Shown: in pieces, positions 26,501-35,222 of the stretch
Numbering within the stretch: position 1 is the first letter of the stretch
Layout: each line of letters starts with the position of its first letter
DNA from: an uncultured Prevotellaceae bacterium
GTDB taxonomy: Bacteria; Bacteroidota; Bacteroidia; Bacteroidales; Bacteroidaceae
Reading direction: 5' to 3'
DNA: 64,000 bases
Assembly (NCBI GenBank): GCA_902800595.1
Contig: CADCFA010000004.1
Span: 1-64,000, forward strand
Position numbers and translations under genes: made by a program
The notes under the pieces: model-generated
What the model was told of the DNA's origin: nothing
Seen by the model: only the letters and a program-made list of their open reading frames with translations
Databases searched by the model: none

Positions 26501-27816
26501 TGATAGGCATGAAGCTCGTGGATGTGAAATTGATCCGTTGTGTCACCGATGTGTTCCTCCGTCCGATCGAGGGTACACTGTGCATAAAGTCGAAGAATTA
26601 TCTGATGCTGGAGGCAGGAAAGGGCAAGGCCAATGTGAATGTGGAGCGTTACAGTGATGCTTGGCAAAAACAGAAGAAAATGGAGTCTGATGTTGACAAA
26701 CAGATGTTCTTCGCCAAGACCGTTGCCTACGTGAACCGCATCAACCAGAAGGTCAATCTCTTCTGTAATGATTATGCGAAACTGAAGAAGGATGCCCTTG
26801 CCAAGCAGGCAGCCTATGAAGCTGATCTGGCCTATATCTGGAAGGAAGGTGCCAGCAAGCCGGAGTTTATGAAAGCCGCCTTCAAACTGGGTGATGGTGA
26901 GTTTAAGAAGAACGATAATAGCTTTAGCGGTGGAACCATTGACATGTCTGTGGTGAAAGTGGAGAATCTGAAAGAGTTTAGTGACTTGAATCCCCTGCCG
27001 CTGCCGAATAAAGCTTCCGCCAAGACCCTGCCAGAGATCAAACGGTTCATCATGCCATCGGCAGAAGCCTATGCAGAGGCAGCCTATCTGTTGCAGAAGA
27101 AGACACGTGAGTTCAAACTATGCTTCAGCGATGATACAATCAAAGCCGTGAACCTGGCGACGTTGGGCAGTATGTCGGATGCCGACAACAAGTGGATCGA
27201 CGACATGTTCAAGGAGGTGATGTTCAAAGATAACAACAGCCTACAGCAGAAATCGCTCAGTGCATGGGAAGACCGCTTCGGTGGCGCCACAGAGAATCCG
27301 AAGACCCCGTTCCTTGGAGAAGGATTTGCCAACGATAAGGACGATACATTCGGTAACCCGCAGTATCTGTCACGTAAGATGATCGCTCATCTGCTGCTGA
27401 AGCTCTATAAACATGAGAAGAATATCATTGTACCACAGATGCCTGCCCCTGCTCCCGTGTATGGTAAACTCTTTACGCTCGGTTATAAGGAAGAGGCGGA
27501 AATCACCGAGGAGCTGCTGACGAAGAGATGGGATGATGTGGTGTCTCTTGGTTCGAAGAAGGAAGGAAAGCTCTCTACCATTCTGAAGGGACTGGCTGAG
27601 TTGATTGACCTGAAGAGTTTCTGGAAGCCTGTGATCGATCCCGATGCACCCAAGCTCGGATGGGATCGTCAGGTATGGAATGACGAGAGCGGAAGAATTA
27701 TCTTCTCTGATGCCCAGAATGCTACCTATGGTTTCAAGGGTGAGAAGATTGAGAAGTGGAGTCAGGCTGGTCTCAGTAATGTGGAAAAACTGAAGGAGGC
27801 CCTTACCGATATTTAA
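23518..27816 (+). CDS. Giant VgrG-like spike protein with coiled-coil insertion
   Basis: A 1432-residue protein, about twice the length of a usual VgrG. Residues 1-500 resemble the gp27-like hub (FYDFMARTANRCGEFLLFEDG, then LPVKLGEIVTIDKLPGFYVI). A gp5-like OB fold starts with DPKSQGRVRIAFPWQ (about 548-562) and resumes with SPWVRVAMP, MLFRPREGDEVLVNFDNDN and RPYVAGSLYS (about 787-845). Between the halves lie about 220 residues of Lys/Glu/Gln-rich heptad sequence, a long coiled coil. A short beta-helix follows (SISAPNGDVKIEGKNVTI), then about 430 mostly helical residues I cannot assign. No signal peptide is present. VgrG-like spikes tip contractile injection machines (T6SS, eCIS, phage), but no sheath, tube or baseplate gene is in the window. 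Two partner genes follow. Confidence 0.8.
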   Translation: MKYEDFVNASEFTYKLYLRDNLADASAKVPELTLVQLTETDLEFEGKKYKVAVKNVKFERKVYQPGEIKADIMITLMGDTSEDAMVIPPDKLQTLLLHRRVKLTILPKDAKEETVVASNYYVHEISPRVVRDSASTQMFVTLSIYSMDKLMTINKYSKAYVVKKLGSEILCAESKQFGYNKVPLVPIAFDNMQHLKYQQSELIEDETVNIPSEFIQPYLVQYNETFYDFMARTANRCGEFLLFEDGKLTLGLPKADSETTNIKNYESITYQNFVSSPLNIEAFTRDSMGKEEGDLNKSNVDPGSNGFPEGTFDTKLSYNSELSHEEYIFPLVKDKFADFASTFGMGSGEEAMQKILLDVFSAVVGNTEDGWASVPAMIKDLALGYSKELLDAQLECDKNNTEGNTKWIDAYKNNVEQSNGTKTVPYATLSNKGWLTLSYYSQTRKLQEEQQQKMVCVDMGTNCLPVKLGEIVTIDKLPGFYVITEIRQVNNMKKNGIQDVLDQTQQICAIPVVMQNNTISSIVPPVIAGSVIRKSGPQAAFVVDNSDPKSQGRVRIAFPWQAVGTEVLKNESANAKELQEEKQQKVQDAQNTLSDLKDELTTKQKSDNELDELYSQLLSEPDKAKQEALVNDKKSSVQDEVSDNETRLATIEFDLDKNDSGSVAGQIEELNQKLAKTTDPLAKAQLEAELRTLTAQQESLKAEKAALEKQNKVLKEVESELDNLDTSVSPVEAMQQNKEARMVDITEVNKNIVSAETDLKKAKLELKDADATAEKVAKKWGDQLKAVASPWVRVAMPMATEDGAGMLFRPREGDEVLVNFDNDNIERPYVAGSLYSKEHTAPDNDMIIKSPNGQKLAFSYEEGGKDFVQGLSPLFSTVCGYLPDSIEGLDDNAKKLAGEIVMSDEFGMFKVAMSSHKRAVSISSPFGKVDVNAFTGISISAPNGDVKIEGKNVTIAAGNNLKLLSGTNVQDDDFSWGDFFKGAVGDAVDTFAPGLIGMKLVDVKLIRCVTDVFLRPIEGTLCIKSKNYLMLEAGKGKANVNVERYSDAWQKQKKMESDVDKQMFFAKTVAYVNRINQKVNLFCNDYAKLKKDALAKQAAYEADLAYIWKEGASKPEFMKAAFKLGDGEFKKNDNSFSGGTIDMSVVKVENLKEFSDLNPLPLPNKASAKTLPEIKRFIMPSAEAYAEAAYLLQKKTREFKLCFSDDTIKAVNLATLGSMSDADNKWIDDMFKEVMFKDNNSLQQKSLSAWEDRFGGATENPKTPFLGEGFANDKDDTFGNPQYLSRKMIAHLLLKLYKHEKNIIVPQMPAPAPVYGKLFTLGYKEEAEITEELLTKRWDDVVSLGSKKEGKLSTILKGLAELIDLKSFWKPVIDPDAPKLGWDRQVWNDESGRIIFSDAQNATYGFKGEKIEKWSQAGLSNVEKLKEALTDI

Positions 27817-27835
27817 TTTTAATCAGTTCAGAATT

Positions 27836-29860
27836 ATGGCAGATTCAATATTCAAGACGTGGAAGGACGCTATCGACGCAAAGAACGATGCCGACTTTAA
27901 AAACGGTGTCCTCCAGAACATACGTGCGCTGAAAGAAGAAGTGTATAACCTGAAGGTTGACGCTTTCAATAAGTCACAAGGTACAGTGATCCGCGATGAC
28001 CGTCGTATCGTGCTCTCAGCACCTGAGATCGTCATCGGTGATGTGAACCTCGGTGGACAGTTGAACCCCGCGTCGCAATCCACAATCATTATTCGTGGTA
28101 ACAGCGTGGCGGTGCAGGGTGTAGGCGATAGCGGTGAGGTAAAGGTGCAGGCACCTGCCATTCAGCAGATTGCAGAGGATGCTGGTATCGATGGTAATGA
28201 ACATATCATCGGCAACTTCTCGAAGGTCGTGACACAAGCCAAGGATATCACCATAGAGAGTCAAACTGTAAATAAGGGGCAGGCCTTCCCTAACGTTAAT
28301 GCCATCACGACTGGCGGTATCCGTTTCAACACCGATACTGGTGTGGAGATGCAAGCCACCAAGAGTCTGCAGCAGCAGATGAATAGAATAGACCAGAAGG
28401 TTGCAGAGCTGGAGGCTGCAAAGACCAGTTTTGAGAATGAGGTGAAGACCAAGGGTGACGAGTATAACGCCAAGCGTGTAGAGGTGGATGACCTGATCAA
28501 GAAACGTCAGCAGCTGAAGACGGGCGAGCTGGATATCCGTTCTGACTATCGTGATCTTGACGAGTTGAATATCCGTATCAACGAGTTGTCGGATGGTCTG
28601 TCAAAATCCATCTACGAGTATGCCGACGCCCTCTCGAATCTCGGTGAGACGCTCCGTCTCCTGGCCTTCTTCAAGCGTCAGAAGGGGGATCTGGATGGCG
28701 TGAATGCGGAGGACTTCAAGAAAGCTGTCAACAACACCTATGTGTCTATCGTGGGTGAGCAGGTGAACGTGAAAACGATGGATGGTGATGGTAACTTCCT
28801 ATCTAATGAGAATGCTGGCGTGAATGTGGTGGCCAACACCATGGCGGTGTCTGCAGAGACGAAGGAGGATAAGCTGCCTGACAACAATAAATTGAAGATC
28901 AACATGAAGAATGTTGAGATCATCACAGGTGCCACGAAGCAGATTACGCTCGGCCAAGATGCCGTCGTAGAGTCGGCACAGATGCCTGCCGAGGGTGAGG
29001 TACTCATCCGTTCGAATGCGATCACGATGGAGACTGTGAACTATGCAATCGACCAGAAGAAGAAAAAGGAGAGCGGACTCTCAACAAGTGGTAAGATTAA
29101 GTTCCGTTCACAGGATATCGAACTCAACACCGTCAACTCGTCGGAAGTGGAGGTTGACAAGAATGGGGTGATTACCAAGGCAAAGTACAAGCCTGTGGGT
29201 AATGTCTCCATTAATTCGAAGAACTTCCAGTTAAAAGCCTATGAGACCACTTTTGACGGTACGGAGGAGAAGATGACAGCCCTCGTACAGGGTAGCTTCT
29301 TCGGAGTAAACACCGAACTGGTAAATGTCTCCGCCATTGATCCGGAGGGCAAAGCCACGGGTATGATCTATGCCGATGCCAAGGATGTCTATCTGATCTC
29401 CGCCGATACGAACAAGGACAGCGGCAATGTAGATGCGATGGCAGAAGGCGGTAATCTGGTGATGCTGGGTGAGAATGTGAAGCTCGGTACCTTCAATCAG
29501 GAGAAGATGAAGAGCAAGACGGTTCAGATGGCTTCTGGAGAGGTACTGATTGCTGGTGAAAAACTAGTTGAAGCCCAACAGGGTGACAAAGCTGTTTTAC
29601 AACTCACGGATGGTAATGCTGCTATTTCTGGTAGTAAGACTGGAATCTATGGTGATACCACAATCAACGCCAAGGCAGAGATCAAGGGCGATCTCTCCGC
29701 ACCGAAGGCCGTTATCGGCAACCTTGAGGCTTCGTCTTCGTTCAAGTCGCCTAACATCAGCGACGGCATGGCTGCCGGTGGCGGTGGTGGCGGTGGCAGT
29801 CTGTCAGCCAAGAAGAAGGTTGAGAATGTCGAAGATAAACAGGCTCAGCCCCAAAACTAA
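27836..29860 (+). CDS. Beta-helix/coiled-coil protein of the spike module
   Basis: I do not recognise a named family. The 674-residue protein starts 19 bp after the VgrG-like gene. Residues about 50-175 and 310-640 are repetitive beta stretches with the rhythm seen in spike needles (IVLSAPEIVIGDVNL, GEVLIRSNAITMETVNY, GEVLIAGEKLVEA). Residues about 180-285 are a coiled coil (RIDQKVAELEAAKTSFENEV). The end has a run of glycines (residues about 643-652) and a charged tail. It has no signal peptide or membrane segment. The layout suggests a trimeric extension or sheath-like partner of the VgrG-like protein; this is inference from pattern and position. Confidence 0.65.
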   Translation: MADSIFKTWKDAIDAKNDADFKNGVLQNIRALKEEVYNLKVDAFNKSQGTVIRDDRRIVLSAPEIVIGDVNLGGQLNPASQSTIIIRGNSVAVQGVGDSGEVKVQAPAIQQIAEDAGIDGNEHIIGNFSKVVTQAKDITIESQTVNKGQAFPNVNAITTGGIRFNTDTGVEMQATKSLQQQMNRIDQKVAELEAAKTSFENEVKTKGDEYNAKRVEVDDLIKKRQQLKTGELDIRSDYRDLDELNIRINELSDGLSKSIYEYADALSNLGETLRLLAFFKRQKGDLDGVNAEDFKKAVNNTYVSIVGEQVNVKTMDGDGNFLSNENAGVNVVANTMAVSAETKEDKLPDNNKLKINMKNVEIITGATKQITLGQDAVVESAQMPAEGEVLIRSNAITMETVNYAIDQKKKKESGLSTSGKIKFRSQDIELNTVNSSEVEVDKNGVITKAKYKPVGNVSINSKNFQLKAYETTFDGTEEKMTALVQGSFFGVNTELVNVSAIDPEGKATGMIYADAKDVYLISADTNKDSGNVDAMAEGGNLVMLGENVKLGTFNQEKMKSKTVQMASGEVLIAGEKLVEAQQGDKAVLQLTDGNAAISGSKTGIYGDTTINAKAEIKGDLSAPKAVIGNLEASSSFKSPNISDGMAAGGGGGGGSLSAKKKVENVEDKQAQPQN

Positions 29861-29910
29861 GAGTGATCAGTTTTCAGAGTGTATCATATTTCAATTAAAA
29901 CAGAAGTATC

Positions 29911-30579
29911 ATGAATGTGTTTATAACATCACAAATAGAGAGCGTCGAGAAGAAAATGGCTGGCTATCATGCCCTATTGTCCTATCGTTACTCAAACCTC
30001 TGCATCAAGGCCGATCCAGCCTCTCTGCTTTCCGTCACATTGATCATGGGTTCCATGGAGAAGGATATAGAAGAGGTGGCAGAGGTGGCTAAGCCAGAAG
30101 ATGAGTATCATCTGGCTGTAGTGCCTAAGATACAGGATTTCATCATGGACATTAACCAAGCGGTGCTCGATGCGCACCCAGAGTTCAAGGTAGAGATGAA
30201 ATCTCTTGGTGACGGCAACGAGCGTAACCGCTTCCTGCTTTATGAGATGCCTGAGGTTGACAAGGAACGTCGTGACTTCCTGAATGAGACCGTTGACAGT
30301 CTTTACAGTGAGTGCAAGGCCCGTATCGAGGCAGTGACTAATGAACAGAAGATGACCTTTGCCGAGTTACTTGCCGGCAATCCAGAAGAACTGAAGGAGG
30401 CCAACGATACATTGAACAAGTCACACGATGACTATATGGGTAGAATCCTGACACTACTGAACACGAAACGGCAAGAGATAGGGAAGGGATACCAACGCTA
30501 TCTGATCAATCATTCCGACGATGGTCAGGATGATTCAGGCTTCGACGTTACCAGCTCCATCAGACTCTCTGACGAATAA
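29911..30579 (+). CDS. Hypothetical helical protein of the spike module
   Basis: A 222-residue, acidic, almost wholly helical protein with no signal peptide, membrane segment or recognisable motif. It begins MNVFITSQIESVEKKMAGYH and includes MEKDIEEVAEVAKPEDEY and LAGNPEELKEANDTLNKSHDDY. It lies 50 bp after the beta-helix gene on the same strand and ends one base before the convergent GH43 gene, so it should be the last gene of the module. A role as adaptor, chaperone or cargo for the spike is possible but only a guess from context. Confidence 0.65.
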   Translation: MNVFITSQIESVEKKMAGYHALLSYRYSNLCIKADPASLLSVTLIMGSMEKDIEEVAEVAKPEDEYHLAVVPKIQDFIMDINQAVLDAHPEFKVEMKSLGDGNERNRFLLYEMPEVDKERRDFLNETVDSLYSECKARIEAVTNEQKMTFAELLAGNPEELKEANDTLNKSHDDYMGRILTLLNTKRQEIGKGYQRYLINHSDDGQDDSGFDVTSSIRLSDE

Positions 30580-30580
30580 G

Positions 30581-32041
30581 TTAGTGGTTGCGGAAGTTCC
30601 ACTTGGAATTGTCGCTCTTGAAGTCGTATTCTGCAAGGGTAGGTGTAGAATCGCCCGCACTGTAGAGGCAGAACTTTGTGTTGACACCTTCGATGCCTGG
30701 GATGGCTTTCGGCATGATGCGGAAAGTGCCATCGGTGAGTTGTTCGATGCGCCAGAGCTGTTCGTCAGTTCCAGTATAGGCAGGAACGGTTGTCACCTCC
30801 TTATTGGCTGTTGCAACTAAGGCTCGCTCAGTGCCTTCGATGGTAATCTTGAAATACGGATTGCTGAGATAACCACCAGCCTCGTTGACGGGGGTCAAGG
30901 TCCAACGTTGATGAGGACGGAACATATAGTCGCCGATACGTGCGGGGATGTCGCCCTTAGGCCATGTGCCAATCACTTCAGCTAATGTCTGGTTGGCGAT
31001 GGGCTTGACAGGCTGCTGCATCTGCTCGCGGTTGAACCATCCCTGACGCTCTTGTTGGATACGGACGAAATCAACGGCGAGTTCAAGGGCGTAGCCACGA
31101 CGCTCACTCTCAATTTCGAAAGTGCCCCCCTTGAACTGGTCCCCAGCATAGGGCCAACCGTTCTTCCAAAGCAGTGGACGGACGGCAAGCACACTGCGTC
31201 CACTCAGATCGAAGTCGGCCTCCCAGTGGAACGATGTTACCTCAACACCCTCGTCAATGATATAGCGTCCAAAATGGCCTGCTCCTGCCTTACGATTACC
31301 AGCTGCTACCACCATTTTGCCGCCACCGTGGAACATATCGCGACCTACATTGTCGAGATAAGGGCCTTCTACACTTTTGGAACGTCCCACAACTATATTA
31401 TAGGTGGAGTTGACGCCATCGCAGCAGGTGCCGTGGGTGCCTAACAGATAATACCAGCCATCTCGATACATCAGATCTGAGGCCTCGCAGTCGATGGCAA
31501 TATCCTTCTCCTTATTGCCTTTCACGCGCAATCCGGTTTTTGGATCGAGTTCGATGAGGCGGATGGTGCCGAAATAGGTACCATAGCTCACCCACAGACG
31601 ACCTGTCGTGGGGTCGAGAAGCAGACCAGGGTCGATGGCATCCTGATCCTCCATACCGTCGGAATAGCATACCTCCACAGCCTCACTCCATTTGAAGTCG
31701 GGCGATTTGGGGTCGAGTGTCTTGTTCCACATCGTCAGGATACGACCTGCATGACCACCGCCAAGTCCACCACCTGTGGCACCATAGATACAGAGGTAAC
31801 GATTACCGATTTTCAGTACATCAGGTGCAGCACCACCACCGGGACGGTCAGCCCCACTGTGCCAAGACCAGCCGTCGTCGCTGATAAGGCCGCCTCCGCC
31901 TGTGCCGAAGGTATAATACTTACCGTCGCACTCGGCCAGTGTCGAGGGGTCATGGATATAGGGCTCGCCAATCTGAGCCATGACTGGCGTCATGGCAATG
32001 TAAAAATTCAACAATGATATAATGAGAAATATACGTTTCAT
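30581..32041 (-). CDS. Glycoside hydrolase family 43 with beta-trefoil-like tail
   Basis: A 486-residue exported enzyme with a signal peptide ending at VMAQ. The GH43 propeller opens with YIHDPSTLAECDGKYYTFGT (base Asp), continues with DQDAIDPGLLLD and the Glu of IDCEASDLMYRDGWYYLLG as probable acid, the pattern of arabinan-degrading members. From about residue 350 the sequence changes to a ricin-like carbohydrate-binding tail (RWTLTPVNE, QLWRIEQLTDGTFRI). It lies 32 bp after another GH43 gene, so the two probably form an operon against arabinose- or xylose-containing plant polysaccharide. Its stop is one base from the convergent spike-module gene, with no room for a terminator. Confidence 0.85.
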   Translation of the reverse strand: MKRIFLIISLLNFYIAMTPVMAQIGEPYIHDPSTLAECDGKYYTFGTGGGGLISDDGWSWHSGADRPGGGAAPDVLKIGNRYLCIYGATGGGLGGGHAGRILTMWNKTLDPKSPDFKWSEAVEVCYSDGMEDQDAIDPGLLLDPTTGRLWVSYGTYFGTIRLIELDPKTGLRVKGNKEKDIAIDCEASDLMYRDGWYYLLGTHGTCCDGVNSTYNIVVGRSKSVEGPYLDNVGRDMFHGGGKMVVAAGNRKAGAGHFGRYIIDEGVEVTSFHWEADFDLSGRSVLAVRPLLWKNGWPYAGDQFKGGTFEIESERRGYALELAVDFVRIQQERQGWFNREQMQQPVKPIANQTLAEVIGTWPKGDIPARIGDYMFRPHQRWTLTPVNEAGGYLSNPYFKITIEGTERALVATANKEVTTVPAYTGTDEQLWRIEQLTDGTFRIMPKAIPGIEGVNTKFCLYSAGDSTPTLAEYDFKSDNSKWNFRNH

Positions 32042-32073
32042 ATAGCGTCGAATTTAATTGTTACATTTTTGAA

Positions 32074-34200
32074 TTATTTAATTGTTACATTGTAGTTAGT
32101 GACAGGGTTACCTTTCTCGTCGAGGAAGCGGACGCAGAAGTCGCTCATGCCTGGACCATTGATGATGGCACCGCGCAGGATGTTGCGGCCTTTCTTCAGT
32201 GTCAGACGTGGTGACATACCATCATCCTTCACCATACGGCGGTCGCCAGAGAGCAAGAGTGCCTCCTCGCCATTGAGCCACCACATAGAGGCTGAGTTGG
32301 AACCAACTGCCAGACGGACGTTCTCGATATCCTTGTCGCAGTCGATGATGGTGACAGCCCAGAAGAGGACGCCATAGACCTGTTGTCCCCACTTCTCAGC
32401 AAAACGGAAGAGCTTTACGTTAAAGTTCTCGCTATCGAGGGCATGCCAGGTGAGCGTCTGGCTGACGGTCTTCACCTCGGGTTGTGCAGGTGCCTCAGCA
32501 CCACGGCCAAAGCCTGCGGGAGCCTGTTCCTGCTTGAAGGTAGCTTTCACCTTCTGACCGTCCTTCGGTACAATGGTCTGCTGTCCTTTGAAATATTCGC
32601 GATTGAAGTGCTCGCGCAGATAGCTGTCAGTAAACACGGTATTGCCAGGATTGGGCTTGTCGATAGGCTCCAAAAGCAGCCAACGACGGATAAAACCCTC
32701 ATCATCTGGCTTAGCAGACTGAGTCGTAGCCGGTGAGAAGTACTTAGGGCGATTCTTGAACTGAATCCAATCTACGCTGACACCAGCATCACCCTCGCTG
32801 GTGATCACCAGATCGGAAACCTCCTTCGGGGTAAATGCCAATGGTGCCGTCATCGTGAGCCACTGATTGCTATAGTCGCGACGGAACATGGCAGGCATAC
32901 CTTCAGGCAGCTCAGGCTTCACCGTCATGTCAATCTTCGCCAGAATCTTGCCATCAACACTCTTCTCGCGGATATAGAAAGAGGTGTTTTCCGCAGCCTT
33001 AGCAGAAATGACCAGATAGCCATCCGTCAGGCAACTGAAATCAATGTCGTTATAACGTAGCCAGCTGCCTTTGACGGGAAGTGTGGCCTGGTAACTGCGA
33101 AAGGTGTTGATCGTGTCAATCAATTGGATAGTGACATCGCTGCTGGCATCACTGTAACGGTCGATCTCAATCTTTTCCGTAGCTTGATTGATACCTACGC
33201 CGCGCAGCGTCTTGCTGACCTCTTGAATCGTACCGTCGGCATTAAATGCGATTTTCTCAATACGAGCAGAGCGGCGCTTGTCGTCACGGGGGGAGAAGTC
33301 GTTCCAATGATAGAAGATATACCACTGGCCTTTATACTCCAGGATGCTATGGTGATTGGTCCAACAGCCATTCTCATGTTCTGCCATGATGATACCCTTG
33401 AAGTCCCAGGGGCCAAGCGGTGACTTCGACATCGCATAGGCTAAGGTTTCTGTAGGATTCTTGCCGTCACTGGTGTCGCCACGTACCCAAGGGAAGGTGA
33501 GGTAATACCAATCGCCACGCTTGAAGGCGAAAGGACCTTCCTTAAAGCCTTCAGGCAGACCTTCCATCACCTGACCACCCACTTTCATCGGTGGCATCTC
33601 AGGCATACCCTCACGTGCTGGGATTTTTATTTCCTGCAGTTCACCGTCAATCTCAAGCATGTTACTCTTCAGCTTGGCGCCTCGGATGCCCATACCGCTC
33701 CAATAGATATAAGCCTGGCCATCGTTATCGATGAGCACACAGGGATCAATACCTGAAACTCCTTTGATGGGCTCTGCTTCGCATGTGAACGGGCCTTCTG
33801 GCTTGTCTGCAGTTGCCACACCGATGCCAAAGCCACGTCCACCCTTTGGCGCATTGGGGAAATAGAAATAATACTTTCCATTCTTATAGACACAATCAGG
33901 TGCCCACATGGAATAGGCATCTGGACTTCCCCAAGGAACGGTCTCCTGGGAAATAATCATACCGTGGTCTGTCCAATCGGTGAGATTCTCTGATGAGAAC
34001 ACATGGTAGTCTGCCATACAGAACCAGTCTTGTCGTTGTCCAGTAGGGGGCACGATGTCGTGCGATGGATAGACATACACCTTATTATTAAATGCACGTG
34101 CAGTCGGATCAGCAGCGAACTGATCGCGGATGATAGGGTTTTGAGCTTGTGCCAATAATGGTACAGTCAGGAGACATACAAATAGTTGTTTTTTTATCAT
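32074..34200 (-). CDS. Glycoside hydrolase family 43 with C-terminal CBM6-like domains
   Basis: About 708 residues from the ATG at 34200, chosen because it gives the signal peptide MIKKQLFVCLLTVPLLAQAQ and lies just after a promoter box; the frame itself extends to 34290. The catalytic propeller shows DQFAADPTARAFNNKVYVYPS (base Asp), MWAPDCVYKNGKYYFYFP, GIDPCVLIDNDGQAYIYWSG and the acid Glu in FKEGPFAF. After residue about 370 a CBM6-like module ends in VSVDWIQFKN, and a further beta-sandwich closes the protein. Relatives are xylosidases or arabinofuranosidases. It is the first gene of a two-gene operon with the GH43 downstream. Confidence 0.87.
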   Translation of the reverse strand: MIKKQLFVCLLTVPLLAQAQNPIIRDQFAADPTARAFNNKVYVYPSHDIVPPTGQRQDWFCMADYHVFSSENLTDWTDHGMIISQETVPWGSPDAYSMWAPDCVYKNGKYYFYFPNAPKGGRGFGIGVATADKPEGPFTCEAEPIKGVSGIDPCVLIDNDGQAYIYWSGMGIRGAKLKSNMLEIDGELQEIKIPAREGMPEMPPMKVGGQVMEGLPEGFKEGPFAFKRGDWYYLTFPWVRGDTSDGKNPTETLAYAMSKSPLGPWDFKGIIMAEHENGCWTNHHSILEYKGQWYIFYHWNDFSPRDDKRRSARIEKIAFNADGTIQEVSKTLRGVGINQATEKIEIDRYSDASSDVTIQLIDTINTFRSYQATLPVKGSWLRYNDIDFSCLTDGYLVISAKAAENTSFYIREKSVDGKILAKIDMTVKPELPEGMPAMFRRDYSNQWLTMTAPLAFTPKEVSDLVITSEGDAGVSVDWIQFKNRPKYFSPATTQSAKPDDEGFIRRWLLLEPIDKPNPGNTVFTDSYLREHFNREYFKGQQTIVPKDGQKVKATFKQEQAPAGFGRGAEAPAQPEVKTVSQTLTWHALDSENFNVKLFRFAEKWGQQVYGVLFWAVTIIDCDKDIENVRLAVGSNSASMWWLNGEEALLLSGDRRMVKDDGMSPRLTLKKGRNILRGAIINGPGMSDFCVRFLDEKGNPVTNYNVTIK

Positions 34201-34228
34201 GAAGCTTAGTGGTTTTGGTTTCCGTGTG

Positions 34229-34236
34229 CAAATATA
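34229..34236 (-). promoter_or_regulatory. -7 box for the GH43 pair
   Basis: TATATTTG on the minus strand, 28 nt upstream of the ATG at 34200, diverging from the promoter of the DUF6057 gene. Confidence 0.65.
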
Positions 34237-34279
34237 GAAAAAAAGTGGATAAAAATAGTGTAGATTCGACGAAATTTCG

Positions 34280-34287
34280 TAATTTTG
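34280..34287 (+). promoter_or_regulatory. -7 box for the DUF6057 gene
   Basis: TAATTTTG ends 8 nt before the ATG at 34296, implying a very short or absent leader. Confidence 0.6.
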
Positions 34288-34295
34288 CAAAAATT

Positions 34296-35210
34296 ATGAA
34301 ATCAGAACTTCGTAAATCAATCAGTTGGACAGCTGCGATGCCTGTAGTGGTAGGTGTGGCGGTATATGGATTCTGGTACTTTGGCAACCCCCAGGTGCTC
34401 ATGAGTCACGAACAGTCGCAGCTATTTGTATGGGACATGGCATACCTGCATGACCGACTAGAGATGCCTGGTGGCTGGTGCGACTATCTGTGGAGTGGGG
34501 TGGTACAGTTTTTCTGCACACCGATGCTGGGTGCCCTGACGATGGCACTGCTATGCGTGTTGTTACAGTTGGTGTCGATGTGGCTGTTCCAACATCTTCT
34601 GAGAAAAAGATGGCGTGTTGTGTCTGCCTTACTATCACTGGTGCTGCCTGTGCTACTGTGTATGATGGTTAATAAACCCGTTGGAGGCACGATGGAGGAG
34701 GTGGAGTATGACTTTCTATTGCGTCAGGCTAAATGGAATGAAATTATTGATAAGAATCAGCAGAGCAAGACAATGAAACTATCCTGTCAGAATGCAGTGC
34801 GTATCGCCTTATGGAAAACAGGACGGCTGGAATTGTCAGATATGCGTAGTTGTCTGATGAATCCTAAGGAGGTACTGTCAAGTCGGGTTTCTGCTTATAT
34901 GATGAGTGACATCTATCTATTGCTTGCCCAGGTGGGTATGTCGCAACGTGCTGCCTTTGAGGCGATGGAGTCGATAGAGGACTATGACAAGAGTGGGCGC
35001 TCTCTGCAACGACTCGTGGAGACCAGTCTGATTACAGGTCGTACGGAAGTTGCCTTAAAATATATCAGCCTATTGGAACGTACGCTCTTTTATCGTAGTT
35101 GGGCCAAGAAGATGCGCTTGTTGGCAGAGCATCCTGAGTTGATGGAAGGTACGGTCTATGATCAGTTGAAAAAGATGTATAATGAGAGTGAGAACCTGTT
35201 ATTCTATTAA
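34296..35210 (+). CDS. Membrane protein, DUF6057-like and short
   Basis: A 304-residue protein; the frame runs from 34209, but the ATG at 34296 directly after the promoter box is the likely start. Three hydrophobic helices lie near residues 17-36, about 75-103 and 107-125, followed by a soluble helical region (LETSLITGRTEVALKYISLL in pieces) resembling a repeat solenoid. From memory, DUF6057 proteins of Bacteroides are longer with more membrane helices, so this one may lack the middle. It is followed 12 bp later by a TolB-like lipoprotein, the usual neighbour of this family. Function unknown. Confidence 0.65.
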   Translation: MKSELRKSISWTAAMPVVVGVAVYGFWYFGNPQVLMSHEQSQLFVWDMAYLHDRLEMPGGWCDYLWSGVVQFFCTPMLGALTMALLCVLLQLVSMWLFQHLLRKRWRVVSALLSLVLPVLLCMMVNKPVGGTMEEVEYDFLLRQAKWNEIIDKNQQSKTMKLSCQNAVRIALWKTGRLELSDMRSCLMNPKEVLSSRVSAYMMSDIYLLLAQVGMSQRAAFEAMESIEDYDKSGRSLQRLVETSLITGRTEVALKYISLLERTLFYRSWAKKMRLLAEHPELMEGTVYDQLKKMYNESENLLFY

Positions 35211-35222
35211 TTGCACTAGACA

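Noticed and set aside
29568..30092. 174-residue plus-strand frame bridging two spike-module genes
   Set aside because: Arg/Ser-rich out-of-frame reading of the beta-helix gene and of the start of the next gene.
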